Below, piece after piece: positions 7,153-17,869 of a DNA stretch of 64,000 nucleotides. The notes beneath the pieces were generated by a model. It was not told the origin of the DNA, searched no databases, and saw nothing but the letters and a program-made list of their open reading frames with translations. Position numbers and translations under genes: made by a program. The number at the start of each line of letters is the position of its first letter. Position 1 is the first letter of the stretch. The stretch comes from Stenotrophomonas indicatrix (GTDB lineage Bacteria > Pseudomonadota > Gammaproteobacteria > Xanthomonadales > Xanthomonadaceae). Where the stretch lies: positions 3,656,001 through 3,720,000 of the forward strand of contig CP168152.1 in NCBI GenBank assembly GCA_041545745.1, read 5' to 3'.

Positions 7153-8157
7153 TCAGCCGTTCCACTTGCCCAGGGCGGCCTGGCCGTTTTCCTTGGCGCG
7201 CTCGTAGACGGTCTTCTGCGCGGCGGCGTAGTTTCCCTTCATGTCCTTGGCCCACAGCTTCAGTGCCGCCTGCTGCATGGCACGGCCATAGGAGAAGCTC
7301 AGCGGCCACGGCAGGTGGCCCATCTGGTTCATGGCATTGAGGTGGGCGGTGGACTGCTCATCGCCCTGGCCGCCGGACAGGAACACCACGCCCGGCAGGA
7401 TCGCCGGCACGGTGCTCTTCAGGCACATCACGGTGGACTCGGCCACTTCCTCGACGTCGGCCTGCTCGTCGCAGCCCTTGCCGGAGATGACCATCGAGGC
7501 CTTCAGGATGGTGCCTTCCAGCAGCACGTTCTGCTGGTACAGCGCGTCGAACAGCGAGCGCAGGGTGGCTTCGGTGACTTCGTAGCAGGTCTCGATGTCG
7601 TGCTCGCCGTCCATGATCACTTCCGGCTCGACCATCGGCACCAGGCCGCATTCCTGGCACAGCGCGGCATAGCGGGCCAGCGCATGCGCGTTGGACTCGA
7701 TGCAGGTGCCCGACGGAATGCTCTCGCCGATGTTGATGACCGCACGCCACTTGGCGAAACGCGCGCCCAGCTTGTAGTACTCCTGCAGGCGCTCGCGCAG
7801 GCCGTCCAGGCCTTCGGTGACCAGCTCGCCCGGGCAGCCGGCCAGCGGGTGCGCACCCTTGTCCACCTTGATGCCCGGAATCATGCCGTGGTCGGACATG
7901 TACTTGGCGAACGGCACGCCGTCCTTGGTCGACTGGCGGATGGTCTCGTCGTACAGGATGGCGCCGGAAATGTGCTCGTTGAGCTTCGGCGTGGTCAGCA
8001 GCAGTTCGCGGTAGGCGCGACGGTTCTCTTCGGTGTTCTCGATGCCGACGCTGGCAAAGCGCTTGGCGATGGTACCGGTGGATTCGTCGATCGCGATGAT
8101 GCCCTTGCCCGGGGCAACCATGGCCTGGGCGGTTTCAGCCAGCTGTTCGATGCTCAT
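7153..8157 (-). CDS. fda: Class I fructose-bisphosphate aldolase
   Basis: Glycolytic and gluconeogenic aldolase cleaving fructose-1,6-bisphosphate to DHAP and GAP. 334 residues from ATG 8157 (MSIEQLAETAQAMVAPGKGI). Schiff-base lysine K219 in LLEGTILKASMV; upstream acid residues are in PMVEPEV (177-179) and the early motif is AIDEST (22-27). This is the animal-type class I enzyme, not the zinc class II enzyme of enteric bacteria. It is the last gene of the minus-strand tkt-gapA-pgk-pyk-fda series and has its own terminator. Confidence 0.93.
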   Translation of the reverse strand: MSIEQLAETAQAMVAPGKGIIAIDESTGTIAKRFASVGIENTEENRRAYRELLLTTPKLNEHISGAILYDETIRQSTKDGVPFAKYMSDHGMIPGIKVDKGAHPLAGCPGELVTEGLDGLRERLQEYYKLGARFAKWRAVINIGESIPSGTCIESNAHALARYAALCQECGLVPMVEPEVIMDGEHDIETCYEVTEATLRSLFDALYQQNVLLEGTILKASMVISGKGCDEQADVEEVAESTVMCLKSTVPAILPGVVFLSGGQGDEQSTAHLNAMNQMGHLPWPLSFSYGRAMQQAALKLWAKDMKGNYAAAQKTVYERAKENGQAALGKWNG

Positions 8158-8281
8158 GTACTTCCTGTGGCGGGTGCGGGAAAAACGTAAGTATAGCCCC
8201 GACGCCCCGTTACCTCGACGTGGAGGCCAGGGTGGAAACGATTCCACGTCCGCACGGGACAGGAAATGTCCTGCACGGCAT

Positions 8282-8343
8282 GGGGTCAGAGCCCCTTCGG
8301 GGATCTGCCCCCGGGGTCGGATCCGCGCAGCGGCTCCGACCCG
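8282..8343. repeat. Two adjacent GGGGTC hairpin repeats
   Basis: First hairpin 8282-8312 (GTCAGAGCCCC-TTC-GGGGATCTGCCCC), second 8313-8343 (GGGTCGGATCCGC...GCGGCTCCGACCC). They lie between pyk and fda and may act as processing or termination structures after pyk. Confidence 0.75.
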
Positions 8344-8356
8344 GTGTGGTCAGCTC

Positions 8357-9823
8357 TTACAGGTCGCCGAGGCCGCTGGCGCGGCCGTCATCGCCCACTT
8401 CCAGCAGGCGCAGGGTATTGGTCGCGCCGTGGGTTTCCATGTGCTCACCGCTGGTGAACACCACACGGTCGCCGGCCTGCAGCATGCCGCCTTCCACCAG
8501 CAGGCGGATGCTGCCGCGTGCGGCTTCGCGCGGGGTGAAGCCACGGCTGTCGAAGTTGATCGGGAACACATCGCGCATCAGCGCCATCTGCCGGCGGGCG
8601 CCGTCGTGGCGGGTAACCGCGAACACCGGTGCCGAGGCGCGGAAACGCGACAGGTAGCGCGCGGTGCCACCGGATTCGGTCATCGCCACGATCGCGCGCA
8701 CGCCCACGTGCTGGGACAGGAACATGGTGGCCATGGCAATGGCCTGGTCGGCACGTTCCAGGTTGCGCGGCGAGGCGCCGAAGTCGGTCTCGGTCTGGAA
8801 CTGGCGCTCGGCGCCCAGGCAGATGCGTGCCATCGCTTCGACCGCCTTGACCGGATACGCACCGGCGGCGGTTTCGGCCGACAGCATCACCGCATCGGTA
8901 CCGTCGATGACCGAGTTGGCCACGTCCAGCACTTCGGCGCGGGTCGGGATCGGGCTTTCGACCATCGACTGCAGCATCTGCGTGGCGGTGATCACCACCT
9001 TGTTCTGCGCCAGCGAGGCCTTGATGATCTTCTTCTGCAGGCCCGGCAGCTCGGCATCGCCGATTTCCACGCCCAGGTCGCCACGCGCCACCATCACCAC
9101 GTCACTGGCATCGACGATCTCTTCCAGGTTCTCGATGGCTTCGGTGCGCTCGATCTTGGACACCAGTGCGGCGTAGCAGCCATGCGATTCGGCGATCTCG
9201 CGCGCATCGTTCATATCCTGCGCATTGCGGCAGAACGACACGGCGATGAAGTCCACGCCGATCTTGGCGACGATGCCGATCAGTTCCTTGTCGCGCTCGG
9301 TCAGCGCGCCCAGCGACAGGCCACCGCCCTGCTTGTTCAGGCCCTTGCGATCGGACAACGGACCATCATTGAGCACGGTGTTGATGATGCGCTCGCCCTG
9401 CACTTCCACCACCTGCAGCTGCATCAGGCCGTCGTCAAGCAGCAGCACGTCACCGGCGGTCACGTCCTGCGGCAGGCCGAGGTAGCTCACGCCCACCTGG
9501 GTAGCATCGCCGGGGCCGGCATTGGTGCTGGCGATCAGGTCGAAACGGTCGCCTGCCTTGAGATGCACCTTGCCTTCGGCGAAGCGCTCGATGCGGATCT
9601 TCGGGCCCGGCAGGTCGGCCAGGATGCCCACTTCCACGCCCACACGCTGCGCGGCTGCGCGCACATCGGCGGCACGCTTGGCCTGGCCGGACGGGTCACC
9701 GTGGCTGAAGTTGAGGCGCACCACGTTGACGCCGGCGCGGAACAGATCCTCCAGCACGCCCGGCGGATCGGTAGCCGGACCGAGGGTGGCAAGGATCTTG
9801 GTGCGACGCTGACGCTCGAACAT
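8357..9823 (-). CDS. pyk: Pyruvate kinase
   Basis: Converts phosphoenolpyruvate and ADP to pyruvate and ATP. 488 residues from ATG 9823 (MFERQRRTKILATLGPATD). Visible motifs: VNVVRLNFSHGDP, the metal and substrate site MVARGDLGVEIG, TATQMLQSM, and the A-domain signature with SAETAAGAYP. Full length for the family. The next upstream genes on the same strand are the HAD phosphatase and pgk, separated by a terminator-like stem at 9964-9995. Downstream lie paired GGGGTC hairpins and then fda. Confidence 0.95.
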   Translation of the reverse strand: MFERQRRTKILATLGPATDPPGVLEDLFRAGVNVVRLNFSHGDPSGQAKRAADVRAAAQRVGVEVGILADLPGPKIRIERFAEGKVHLKAGDRFDLIASTNAGPGDATQVGVSYLGLPQDVTAGDVLLLDDGLMQLQVVEVQGERIINTVLNDGPLSDRKGLNKQGGGLSLGALTERDKELIGIVAKIGVDFIAVSFCRNAQDMNDAREIAESHGCYAALVSKIERTEAIENLEEIVDASDVVMVARGDLGVEIGDAELPGLQKKIIKASLAQNKVVITATQMLQSMVESPIPTRAEVLDVANSVIDGTDAVMLSAETAAGAYPVKAVEAMARICLGAERQFQTETDFGASPRNLERADQAIAMATMFLSQHVGVRAIVAMTESGGTARYLSRFRASAPVFAVTRHDGARRQMALMRDVFPINFDSRGFTPREAARGSIRLLVEGGMLQAGDRVVFTSGEHMETHGATNTLRLLEVGDDGRASGLGDL

Positions 9824-9963
9824 GATGGATGGGCCTCTCCCGTTAAAGGACGGAAATTAGCACATCCTTCACGTCCCATGTATACGGTTACAGCCTTGTG
9901 CTGCCTGACTCTGCGGGACATCGCACGGACATGTTCCGGACATACGCCGGTCGATGGCAGCGG

Positions 9964-9995
9964 AAACGCCGCCGGGCAAGGCCCGGCGCGCGGCG
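9964..9995 (-). terminator. Terminator after the HAD gene
   Basis: GC-rich stem around GCCGGGC-AAG-GCCCGGC (9971-9987), extended on both sides, followed on the minus strand by GTTTCC. Confidence 0.6.
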
Positions 9996-10004
9996 CCGTC
10001 TACC

Positions 10005-10673
10005 TCAGGCCAGCAATGCCAGCAGCTGCGCAGGGTCACGGGCCAACTGCCCTGCACCGGCCTCGGTCAGCTCCTGTTCGCCGCCAAAGCCCCACAGCAC
10101 GCCCACGCTGCGCAGGCCGTGGTGACGGGCGCCTTCGATGTCCATGCGGCGGTCGCCGATCATCCAGCAGCGTTCCGGCGCCAACTGCAGGCGATGCAGC
10201 GCCTCGCCCACCAGTTGCGGCTTGCTGCTGCGCGAGCCATCGGGCGTTGAACCGATCACGTCCTCGAACAGGTCACCGAACGGCAGATGCTCGACGATGC
10301 GGCAGGCATGCGGCTCGTTCTTGGCGGTGACCACGGCCAAACGGTGACCCCGTTCGTGCAGCGCGCGCACCACCGCTTCGATGTCCGGATAGATCGTGTG
10401 CTCGCGCCAGCCTTCCACGTCGAAGCGCTCGCGATAGAAGGCCACGGCCTGCTCCACTCGTTCGGCATCGCCGAACAGCGGCGCGAACGTGGTGCGCAGC
10501 GACGGACCGATCCAGCCCAGCAGCGTTTCCTGCGAAGGCACCGGGTGATCCATCTTCTGCAGCGCATAGGCGATGCAGGTGGTGATGCCCACTTCCGAAT
10601 CGATCAGCGTGCCGTCCATGTCGAAGAAGAGCGTTGCACGCTCTTCTCCATCCATCCGCGGATCGACGCTCAT
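10005..10673 (-). CDS. HAD hydrolase, phosphoglycolate-phosphatase-like
   Basis: 222-residue HAD-superfamily phosphatase. Catalytic motif [12 protein letters not shown] with Asp18 (nucleophile) and Asp20; helical cap domain; motif [10 protein letters not shown]; motif [14 protein letters not shown]. Resembles phosphoglycolate phosphatases (Gph-like). Its ATG overlaps the pgk stop codon (ATGA), so the two are translationally coupled. Position between pgk and pyk suggests it may remove 2-phosphoglycolate or side products of glycolytic enzymes, but the substrate cannot be read from sequence. Confidence 0.82.
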   Translation of the reverse strand: MSVDPRMDGEERATLFFDMDGTLIDSEVGITTCIAYALQKMDHPVPSQETLLGWIGPSLRTTFAPLFGDAERVEQAVAFYRERFDVEGWREHTIYPDIEAVVRALHERGHRLAVVTAKNEPHACRIVEHLPFGDLFEDVIGSTPDGSRSSKPQLVGEALHRLQLAPERCWMIGDRRMDIEGARHHGLRSVGVLWGFGGEQELTEAGAGQLARDPAQLLALLA

Positions 10674-11845
10674 GCGCCGCGCGCGGCCAGGGCGGCTACC
10701 GCCGGCAGGGTCTTGCCTTCCAGGAATTCCAGGAACGCGCCGCCACCGGTGGAGATGTAGCTGACCTGCTGGGCGATATCGAACTTGTCGACCGCGGCCA
10801 GGGTATCGCCACCACCGGCGATGGAGAACGCCGGCGAGCTGGCGATGGCACGGGCCAGCGCTTCGGTGCCCTTGCTGAAGGCTTCGAACTCGAACACGCC
10901 CACCGGACCGTTCCAGACCACGGTGCCGGCCTTCTGGATCAGCTGCGCGTACTGCGCGGCGGTCTGCGGGCCGATGTCCAGGATCAGATCATCCTCGGCC
11001 ACCGCATCGACGGCCTTCACTTCGGCAACCGCGTCGGGCAGGAACTGCTTGGCGGTGACCACGTCCACCGGCAGCGGGATGTCCGCACCGCGCGCCTTGG
11101 CGTCGGCCACGATCTTCCTGGCGGTATCCAGCAGGTCCGGCTCGTACAGCGACTTGCCGACCTTGTATCCGGCGGCAGCGATGAAGGTATTGGCGATGCC
11201 GCCACCGACGATCAGCTGGTCGACCTTGCCGACCAGGTTGGCCAGCAGTTCCAGCTTGGTGCTGACCTTGCTGCCGGCGACGATGGCCAGCAGCGGCTTG
11301 GCCGGTGCATCCAGTGCCAGTGCCAGCGCATCCAGCTCGGCCATCAGCAGCGGGCCACCTGCCGCGACCGGGGCGAAACGGATCACGCCATGGGTGGACG
11401 CCTGTGCACGGTGCGCGGTACCGAACGCATCCATCACGAACACATCGCAGAGGGCGGCGTACTTCTTCGACAGGGTTTCATCGTCCTTGCCCTCGCCGAC
11501 GTTCATGCGGCAGTTTTCCAGCAGCACCAGCTGGCCCGGCTGCACGTCGACGCCGTCGACCCAGTCACGCACCAGCGGCACTTCGCGGCCCAGCAGCACC
11601 GACAGGCGCTGTGCAACCGGCGCCAGCGAATCGGCTTCGCTCCACACGCCTTCCTTGGGGCGGCCCAGGTGCGAGGTGACCATCACCGCAGCGCCCTGCT
11701 CCAGCGCGCGCTTGAGCGTCGGCAGGGAAGCGGTGATGCGCTGTTCGGAGGTGATGCGGCCATTCTCGATCGGCACGTTCAGATCCTGGCGGATCAGCAC
11801 GCGCTTGCCGGAGAGGTCGAGGTCGGTCATGCGGACGATGGACAT
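10670..11845 (-). CDS. pgk: Phosphoglycerate kinase
   Basis: Transfers phosphate between 1,3-bisphosphoglycerate and ADP. 391 residues from ATG 11845 ([25 protein letters not shown]). Motifs: [53 protein letters not shown] and the nucleotide loop [12 protein letters not shown] two codons upstream is in frame but less likely as the start. The stop overlaps the following HAD gene by 4 bp. Upstream is repeat locus 2 rather than gapA, so it probably has its own promoter. Confidence 0.95.
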   Translation of the reverse strand: MSIVRMTDLDLSGKRVLIRQDLNVPIENGRITSEQRITASLPTLKRALEQGAAVMVTSHLGRPKEGVWSEADSLAPVAQRLSVLLGREVPLVRDWVDGVDVQPGQLVLLENCRMNVGEGKDDETLSKKYAALCDVFVMDAFGTAHRAQASTHGVIRFAPVAAGGPLLMAELDALALALDAPAKPLLAIVAGSKVSTKLELLANLVGKVDQLIVGGGIANTFIAAAGYKVGKSLYEPDLLDTARKIVADAKARGADIPLPVDVVTAKQFLPDAVAEVKAVDAVAEDDLILDIGPQTAAQYAQLIQKAGTVVWNGPVGVFEFEAFSKGTEALARAIASSPAFSIAGGGDTLAAVDKFDIAQQVSYISTGGGAFLEFLEGKTLPAVAALAARGA

Positions 11846-12011
11846 GGGCAACTCTTTGGCTCTGGAGATGGGATGCCGGATTGCGGCAGACGGTCATTGT
11901 ATCGGGTGCGGCTGGCGGCCGCGCCGCTGCCTGCGGCAGGCTTCGAAGCAACGGCAACGGCAACAGCAACAGCAACGGCCGAAGCGCTGGCGCTTCGTGG
12001 TGCTGTGGGTG

Positions 12012-12117
12012 GGCCGGGGCGGTGTGGGCCCGCGGGGGACGCCGTGAATCCATCCCTGGAGGCTCGGGCGCGCCATCCATGGCGCTTACGCCCCCGCGAG
12101 CCCACACCACCCCGGCC
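12012..12117 (+). repeat. Long-stem element copy C
   Basis: Arms 12012-12038 and 12091-12117 are complementary at 25 of 27 positions. Core ACGCCGTGAATCCATCCC with inner hairpin GCGCCAT-CC-ATGGCGC, a different inner stem from copies A and B. Confidence 0.85.
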
Positions 12118-12192
12118 TCGACAGGTTCATGAGGCGGAGCGGATGGCAAAGGCGGAAGCAAGAGCGTTTTCTGGTGTCGGATGAAGGAAGAA

Positions 12193-12233
12193 GGGGTCGG
12201 ATCCGTTTTCCTGCGGAAAACGGATCCGACCCC
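12193..12233. repeat. GGGGTC hairpin repeat
   Basis: Near-perfect palindrome GGGTCGGATCCGTTTTCC / GGAAAACGGATCCGACCC between long-stem elements C and D. Confidence 0.8.
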
Positions 12234-12317
12234 GACGGCCGTCGAGCGAAGCGAGCGCTTCTGCTCTTGCTCTTCTTTTTTCTCTTCCGTGGGTGGACGC
12301 ACACGGAAACTGTCAGG

Positions 12318-12421
12318 GGCCGGGCGGGTGGGCTGGGCAGGGGTGTCAGCCGCATGGATGCGGCTGCCAAGCCTCCAGGGACGGATTCACGGCGTCCCCT
12401 GCCCAGCCCACCCGCCCGGCC
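12318..12421 (-). repeat. Long-stem element copy D (inverted relative to C)
   Basis: Arms 12318-12343 and 12396-12421 are perfectly complementary over 26 bp, with a sequence unlike the arms of the other copies. The inner hairpin is AGCCGCAT/ATGCGGCT. Preceded by CTGTCAGGG, the reverse-strand form of the conserved 3' module. Confidence 0.85.
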
Positions 12422-12486
12422 AAGCGCTGCTTTTGCTCTACGCAACCAACCGACCACCCACGAGGGGCTGCGCCGTTCGCCGCAAA

Positions 12487-13863
12487 CTACGCCGAAGGCG
12501 ACGGCTTCTGCTTCAGCAGGCTCAACGCCAGCCCACCGACAACCAGCACGCCCAGCCCGAGCAACGCCCACAGCAGCCACGCCTTCCAGTCGTGCTGCGG
12601 CTTCAGCGCCGCATCACCGGCCAGCGTCTCCGGACTGCCCTCCAAGCGTGCCAGCGTCGGCTGCCACGACGGATCATTGCGCTGGCGCAGTTCCTCGATC
12701 AGCACCGTGATCGGTGCCTCTGCGCGGCGCGCGGTCGTACTGCCCACGGCCAACGCGTAGGGCGCCGCGCCCTGGCTGAGGAACACCATCACTTCCGGTT
12801 GATAGCCCAGGCGCAGGGTCGGGGCGCTGGCGGTCTCCACCGGGCTCGCTACCAGCTTCCAGTAGCGGTCGCGGTACATGCCGCCCAACGGCTGTGCCGC
12901 CGATTGCTGGCGCTGGCCCGGGGCCCCCTGCTGCAGCTGATAGGCAATCCAGGGCGCGCTGCGGCGCTGCCATTCGGCGGCAGCGTCATCGCGACTGAAC
13001 AAGGTCCACTGCACCAGGCTGTTGTCGGTGCTGGCCACGTCGGCGCGGGTCACCGGGAATCGGCCATCCAGTTCAAAGGTGAACTCGCCCTTGCCCTGCG
13101 CGGTCGGTGTCAGCGACAGCCACTCCCACGGCACCGTTGCCGGCGCCGGTGGCAGTTCCGCCAGGACGCTGCGCAGCTCCGGCAGGCGCGCCTCGCCCTG
13201 CGGCAGGATCCGCAGGTAGCGCACGTTGCTGTCGACCTGCAGGCGGCGCTGCAGCAGGCGCTTGCCCGCGCGCTGCAGGTCCACCAGGGGTAAATCGCGG
13301 GCGATCGACTGCCAGCGCTGCAGATCATCGCTGGCATCAAGCTGCACCTGCGCCTGCAGCGGCTGGCTGCTTTCGGCCCAGTCCAGCACCAGCGCTGCCA
13401 ACGGTTGCTGGCCGAGCACGCCGGCATCGATCAACCAACCACCCTGCCCGTTCGCTACCGCACCACCACCGAGGCGAGCTTCGACCCGGCGCACACGGCC
13501 GTCGGTATCGCGCTCGGTCAGCAGTTGCAGGTCGTTGCGCTGGGCCTCGGCCAGCGGCGGCAGCGAGAACCACGGCAGCTCGCGCTGCACCGGCGGCTGC
13601 GCCAACGGCTGGTCGGGCGCCAGCAGCGCCGACGGCAATGCCTGGCCGGCGGCGTTGAACACCTGCAGGTCGCCCAGGTCGGCTGTGCCTGCACGGCGAT
13701 AGATCGCCGGCTCCAGCACCACCCGGTAGGCACCGGACTGCGCGCTGGACAGGCTCAGCGGCCATTGTTCGGCGTACTGCGCGCGGTAGTCCGTGGCCTG
13801 CGCGGCAACCGCACCGGCCACGCCGAACAGGACCGGCAGCAACGCTCGGCTCCACTTCCTCAT
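12487..13863 (-). CDS. DUF3999 family membrane-anchored protein
   Basis: 458 residues from ATG 13863 (MRKWSRALLPVLFGVAGAVAAQA), which overlaps the stop of the upstream DUF2339 gene by 4 bp. Signal peptide, large periplasmic beta-rich region with many short repeats of the LxxWS/LPLVDLQ type, and one C-terminal transmembrane helix (AWLLWALLGLGVLVVGGLALSLL) followed by a short Lys-rich tail. DUF3999 and DUF2339 proteins are regularly encoded together and probably form one envelope complex; the biochemical role is unknown. Confidence 0.8.
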   Translation of the reverse strand: MRKWSRALLPVLFGVAGAVAAQATDYRAQYAEQWPLSLSSAQSGAYRVVLEPAIYRRAGTADLGDLQVFNAAGQALPSALLAPDQPLAQPPVQRELPWFSLPPLAEAQRNDLQLLTERDTDGRVRRVEARLGGGAVANGQGGWLIDAGVLGQQPLAALVLDWAESSQPLQAQVQLDASDDLQRWQSIARDLPLVDLQRAGKRLLQRRLQVDSNVRYLRILPQGEARLPELRSVLAELPPAPATVPWEWLSLTPTAQGKGEFTFELDGRFPVTRADVASTDNSLVQWTLFSRDDAAAEWQRRSAPWIAYQLQQGAPGQRQQSAAQPLGGMYRDRYWKLVASPVETASAPTLRLGYQPEVMVFLSQGAAPYALAVGSTTARRAEAPITVLIEELRQRNDPSWQPTLARLEGSPETLAGDAALKPQHDWKAWLLWALLGLGVLVVGGLALSLLKQKPSPSA

Positions 13864-16544
13864 TGGTTTTCCTCCACGGTTGGCGGCGCGCTCGGCGGCG
13901 CGGGCGCCAGGTAGCCCACCACGGTGCACAGCAGGCCGTAGGCAATGAACGATGCGATTCCCAGCAGGTTACCCAGGTGCTGCCGATCAATCAGCACCAG
14001 CTTGGCCAGCACCACGGCCATCAACACGGCACCGACCATCCACAGCACACGCTGGCCGCGACGTGAGCCCCACACCCAGGCGATCACGCCCAGTACGCTC
14101 CACAACACGGTCAGGCTGGTCTGGGCCAGGCTGAAGCGGGCCATCGTCGGATCCCAGGCAACCCCGCCCCAGTGATGCACGCCATGCAGCACCGTGCTGG
14201 TCAACGCGATGAAACCGGCCACGGCCAGCACCGGCACACGCAACCGCTGCAGCGGCGCCGGGCCCTGCGCGTCATACAGCCAGCGCGCGATCAGCAACAG
14301 GCTGACCCACTGCGCCAGTTCGGCAGGATTGAGCAGCGGCAGCCACGGCAACGGCGTGGCGTCACCTGCCAGGGTCAGGCCGAACAACCAGGCCAACGCC
14401 AGCACCGCGAAAATCACGCTCTGCAGCGGCAGGCGCACCGGATCAAACGCAGCACCCAGCGGCCAGCGCAGCACGTTCCAGCGCCACAGCGACAGTGCCG
14501 CCAGCAGCAACCACGGCAGGGTCACCAGCAGCGCGGTCCAGCCCTGCGCCAGGCGCGCGTCGCCGCCGCCCCACAAGGCCAGCAACGAAAGCAGTGACGG
14601 CCACAACAGCCACCACAGGAACTGCGCGATACGGGCCACGCCGCCACTGCCCTGACGCAGGCACAGCAGGCTGCGCACGCCGAGTACGGCGAACACTGCC
14701 CACGCCAATGCGCCGTAGCCTGCAAACGGCTGCTGGTGTGCATCGCTCTGCAGCAACGCCAACGGGAAGCCCGCTGCCAGCATCACCAGCGCGGTCACGC
14801 CCAGCGCACGTGCCGGCAGGCGACGCTGCACTTCCGACACCAACCAGGCGGTGACGGCGGCCAGCACCAACACCGCGTCGGCCTGCACCGAATGCTGGAA
14901 GAAGCGGCCGATTTCATGCACCAGACCACCCAACCACCACAACAAGCCCCACAGGTAGTACGCCAGGGCGATGTCATGGCGCTGCCTGCGCTGGTAGCTC
15001 CATGCCGCCGCGAAACCCGCCACGGCCAGCAGCAGTGCGCCGATCGCGGTCGGATTGAGCAGGAAGCGCTGGTCTTGGTGCCAATGGTCGGCACCCACCA
15101 CAAACGCGAATGCGGCGGCGAGCTGCAGCAGCGCACCGGTCACCTGCGGCAACCAGCGCTTCTGGCGCAACCCCAGCCACGCCAGACCGGCACCTTCCAG
15201 CGCGAATACCGCGCCGGTGGCACGCGCCGAGAATGCCAACGGCACCGCCAGCGTCGCAAAGCCCACCGCCAGTACCGCATGCGACTGCGCCAGCACCGTG
15301 TACGACGCGCGCGCGATCAGCGCCCGTGCCAGCAGCGCATAGATCGCGGCCAGGCCCAGCGCACACAGGGCCAGCGTCATCGGTTGTTCGTGCAGCATGC
15401 CGGCCTGCAGCGAGAAGGCGATCAGCGGCGTACCGAACACCAGGCTGCCGTCAACCAGATCGCGACGCCCAGCCGGCTGCCGGCGCGCATACAACAGCGG
15501 AATCAGCAGGTAGAAGGCGAAGAACAGCAGCAGGAACGGTTCGGTGCTGGCGAACTTGGCCGCGTCGTACTGCAGCACGCCCCAGAACGTGCCGATGCCG
15601 AAGGTGAACGCGAAACCGAGCAGGTTCAGCACACGCCACGGGCGATACCAGGCGATGACGAAAATGCCCGCGTTGAGCACGGCGTAGTAGCTGAACAGCC
15701 CGACGTGGTTGCCGCTGCCGGTGGACAGCCACAGCGGCGCCATGAAGCCTGCAAGGATGCCCAGCACGGCCAACGTACGCGAGTTCTGCACGACCGCCAG
15801 CACGCACAACCCTGCCACCAGCGCGATCGAGCTGGCAAAAGCGAAACCGGGCGCGAGCAGATCGAAACGCTTGAAGGCTGCGAAGATGGTCAGCAGCAGC
15901 ACGCCGATGGCGCCACCCTGAAGGGCCAGCGCGAACATCCGCCGGCGCTCGCGCTGGTGCCAGCCGAAGGCCAGCAGGCCCAGCGCACCGACGGTGATGC
16001 CCGCCAGCCGCAGCTCGACCGGCACCACCAGCCAGCCCTGGTCGCTGACGTACTTGAGCAGCGCAGCAACGCCGGCCAACAGCACCAGCATGCCGATCTT
16101 CACCGGCACGTTGCCCTGGGTGAACCAGTGTTTGACCGCGCCAATCGCGCGCTCGACCAGGTTCGGCAGGGCCGGTTCTGCCGGCAGCGGCGGCAATGTC
16201 GGCTCCGGTGGCAACGGCGGTGGCGGCAGCGGACGCGCGGGCGGGGACGGCGGCGGCAGCTCCTCGCGGGCGGCGACCGGCGCTGATGCCGGGGTTGCCG
16301 TGGGCCGCAGGAACGAGGGTTCGCTGCTGGGCTCGCGTGTTGCCGCAGGCGCGCGCGGCGGCTCGGCTACTGCCGAGGGCGCACGGCCTGGCGCCTCTGC
16401 CGGAGTGGGCGCGACCTGCACGGTCTGTGCGGCCTCCAGCGCGGCGACCCGCCGGCGCAGGCCGGCAATCATCACCAGCGCCACCACCAGCAGCAGCGGT
16501 ATCGCCAGCAGGACCAGTACTGCCAGGACCAAAAGTGCTTCCAT
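13860..16544 (-). CDS. DUF2339 family polytopic membrane protein
   Basis: 894 residues from ATG 16544, with a GGAAGGCGAGG ribosome binding site. One N-terminal helix (LLVLAVLVLLAIPLLLVVAL) is followed by a Pro/Ala-rich linker (about residues 45-135) and then a very hydrophobic body with over 20 predicted membrane helices. Length and layout match DUF2339. Translationally coupled to the DUF3999 gene. Lies between gapA and pgk on the same strand, but nothing in its sequence links it to glycolysis. Confidence 0.82.
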   Translation of the reverse strand: MEALLVLAVLVLLAIPLLLVVALVMIAGLRRRVAALEAAQTVQVAPTPAEAPGRAPSAVAEPPRAPAATREPSSEPSFLRPTATPASAPVAAREELPPPSPPARPLPPPPLPPEPTLPPLPAEPALPNLVERAIGAVKHWFTQGNVPVKIGMLVLLAGVAALLKYVSDQGWLVVPVELRLAGITVGALGLLAFGWHQRERRRMFALALQGGAIGVLLLTIFAAFKRFDLLAPGFAFASSIALVAGLCVLAVVQNSRTLAVLGILAGFMAPLWLSTGSGNHVGLFSYYAVLNAGIFVIAWYRPWRVLNLLGFAFTFGIGTFWGVLQYDAAKFASTEPFLLLFFAFYLLIPLLYARRQPAGRRDLVDGSLVFGTPLIAFSLQAGMLHEQPMTLALCALGLAAIYALLARALIARASYTVLAQSHAVLAVGFATLAVPLAFSARATGAVFALEGAGLAWLGLRQKRWLPQVTGALLQLAAAFAFVVGADHWHQDQRFLLNPTAIGALLLAVAGFAAAWSYQRRQRHDIALAYYLWGLLWWLGGLVHEIGRFFQHSVQADAVLVLAAVTAWLVSEVQRRLPARALGVTALVMLAAGFPLALLQSDAHQQPFAGYGALAWAVFAVLGVRSLLCLRQGSGGVARIAQFLWWLLWPSLLSLLALWGGGDARLAQGWTALLVTLPWLLLAALSLWRWNVLRWPLGAAFDPVRLPLQSVIFAVLALAWLFGLTLAGDATPLPWLPLLNPAELAQWVSLLLIARWLYDAQGPAPLQRLRVPVLAVAGFIALTSTVLHGVHHWGGVAWDPTMARFSLAQTSLTVLWSVLGVIAWVWGSRRGQRVLWMVGAVLMAVVLAKLVLIDRQHLGNLLGIASFIAYGLLCTVVGYLAPAPPSAPPTVEENQ

Positions 16545-16620
16545 TCCTCGCCTTCCAATGCGATCCCGCGCCACGATGGCGGCGGTCGACGGGCCCATGC
16601 TACGTCAGGCCGGGCCCCTT

Positions 16621-16650
16621 AAACGACGAACCCCGGCCAGGCCGGGGTTC
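16621..16650 (-). terminator. gapA terminator
   Basis: Stem CCCCGGC-CAG-GCCGGGG followed on the minus strand by TTCGTCGTTT, 20 bp after gapA. Confidence 0.8.
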
Positions 16651-16671
16651 GCGCGACGATCTTCGCAGGCC

Positions 16672-17809
<1,138 letters not shown>

Positions 17810-17869
17810 AGCGTTAGCGCCGCGTGAGGCCGACACTGGCCACATCCACCCAGCAACGAGATCACCCCC

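Larger units (their letters stand above)
11846..12486. other. Gene-free composite repeat locus 2
   Basis: No gene seen. Contains a CAACGGCAACGGCAACAG tract (about 11949-11979), a GAAGCGCTGG-CGCTTC hairpin (about 11981-11996), long-stem element C, a GGGGTC hairpin, a T-rich stretch (about 12260-12295) and inverted long-stem element D. Same plan as locus 1. Confidence 0.8.
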
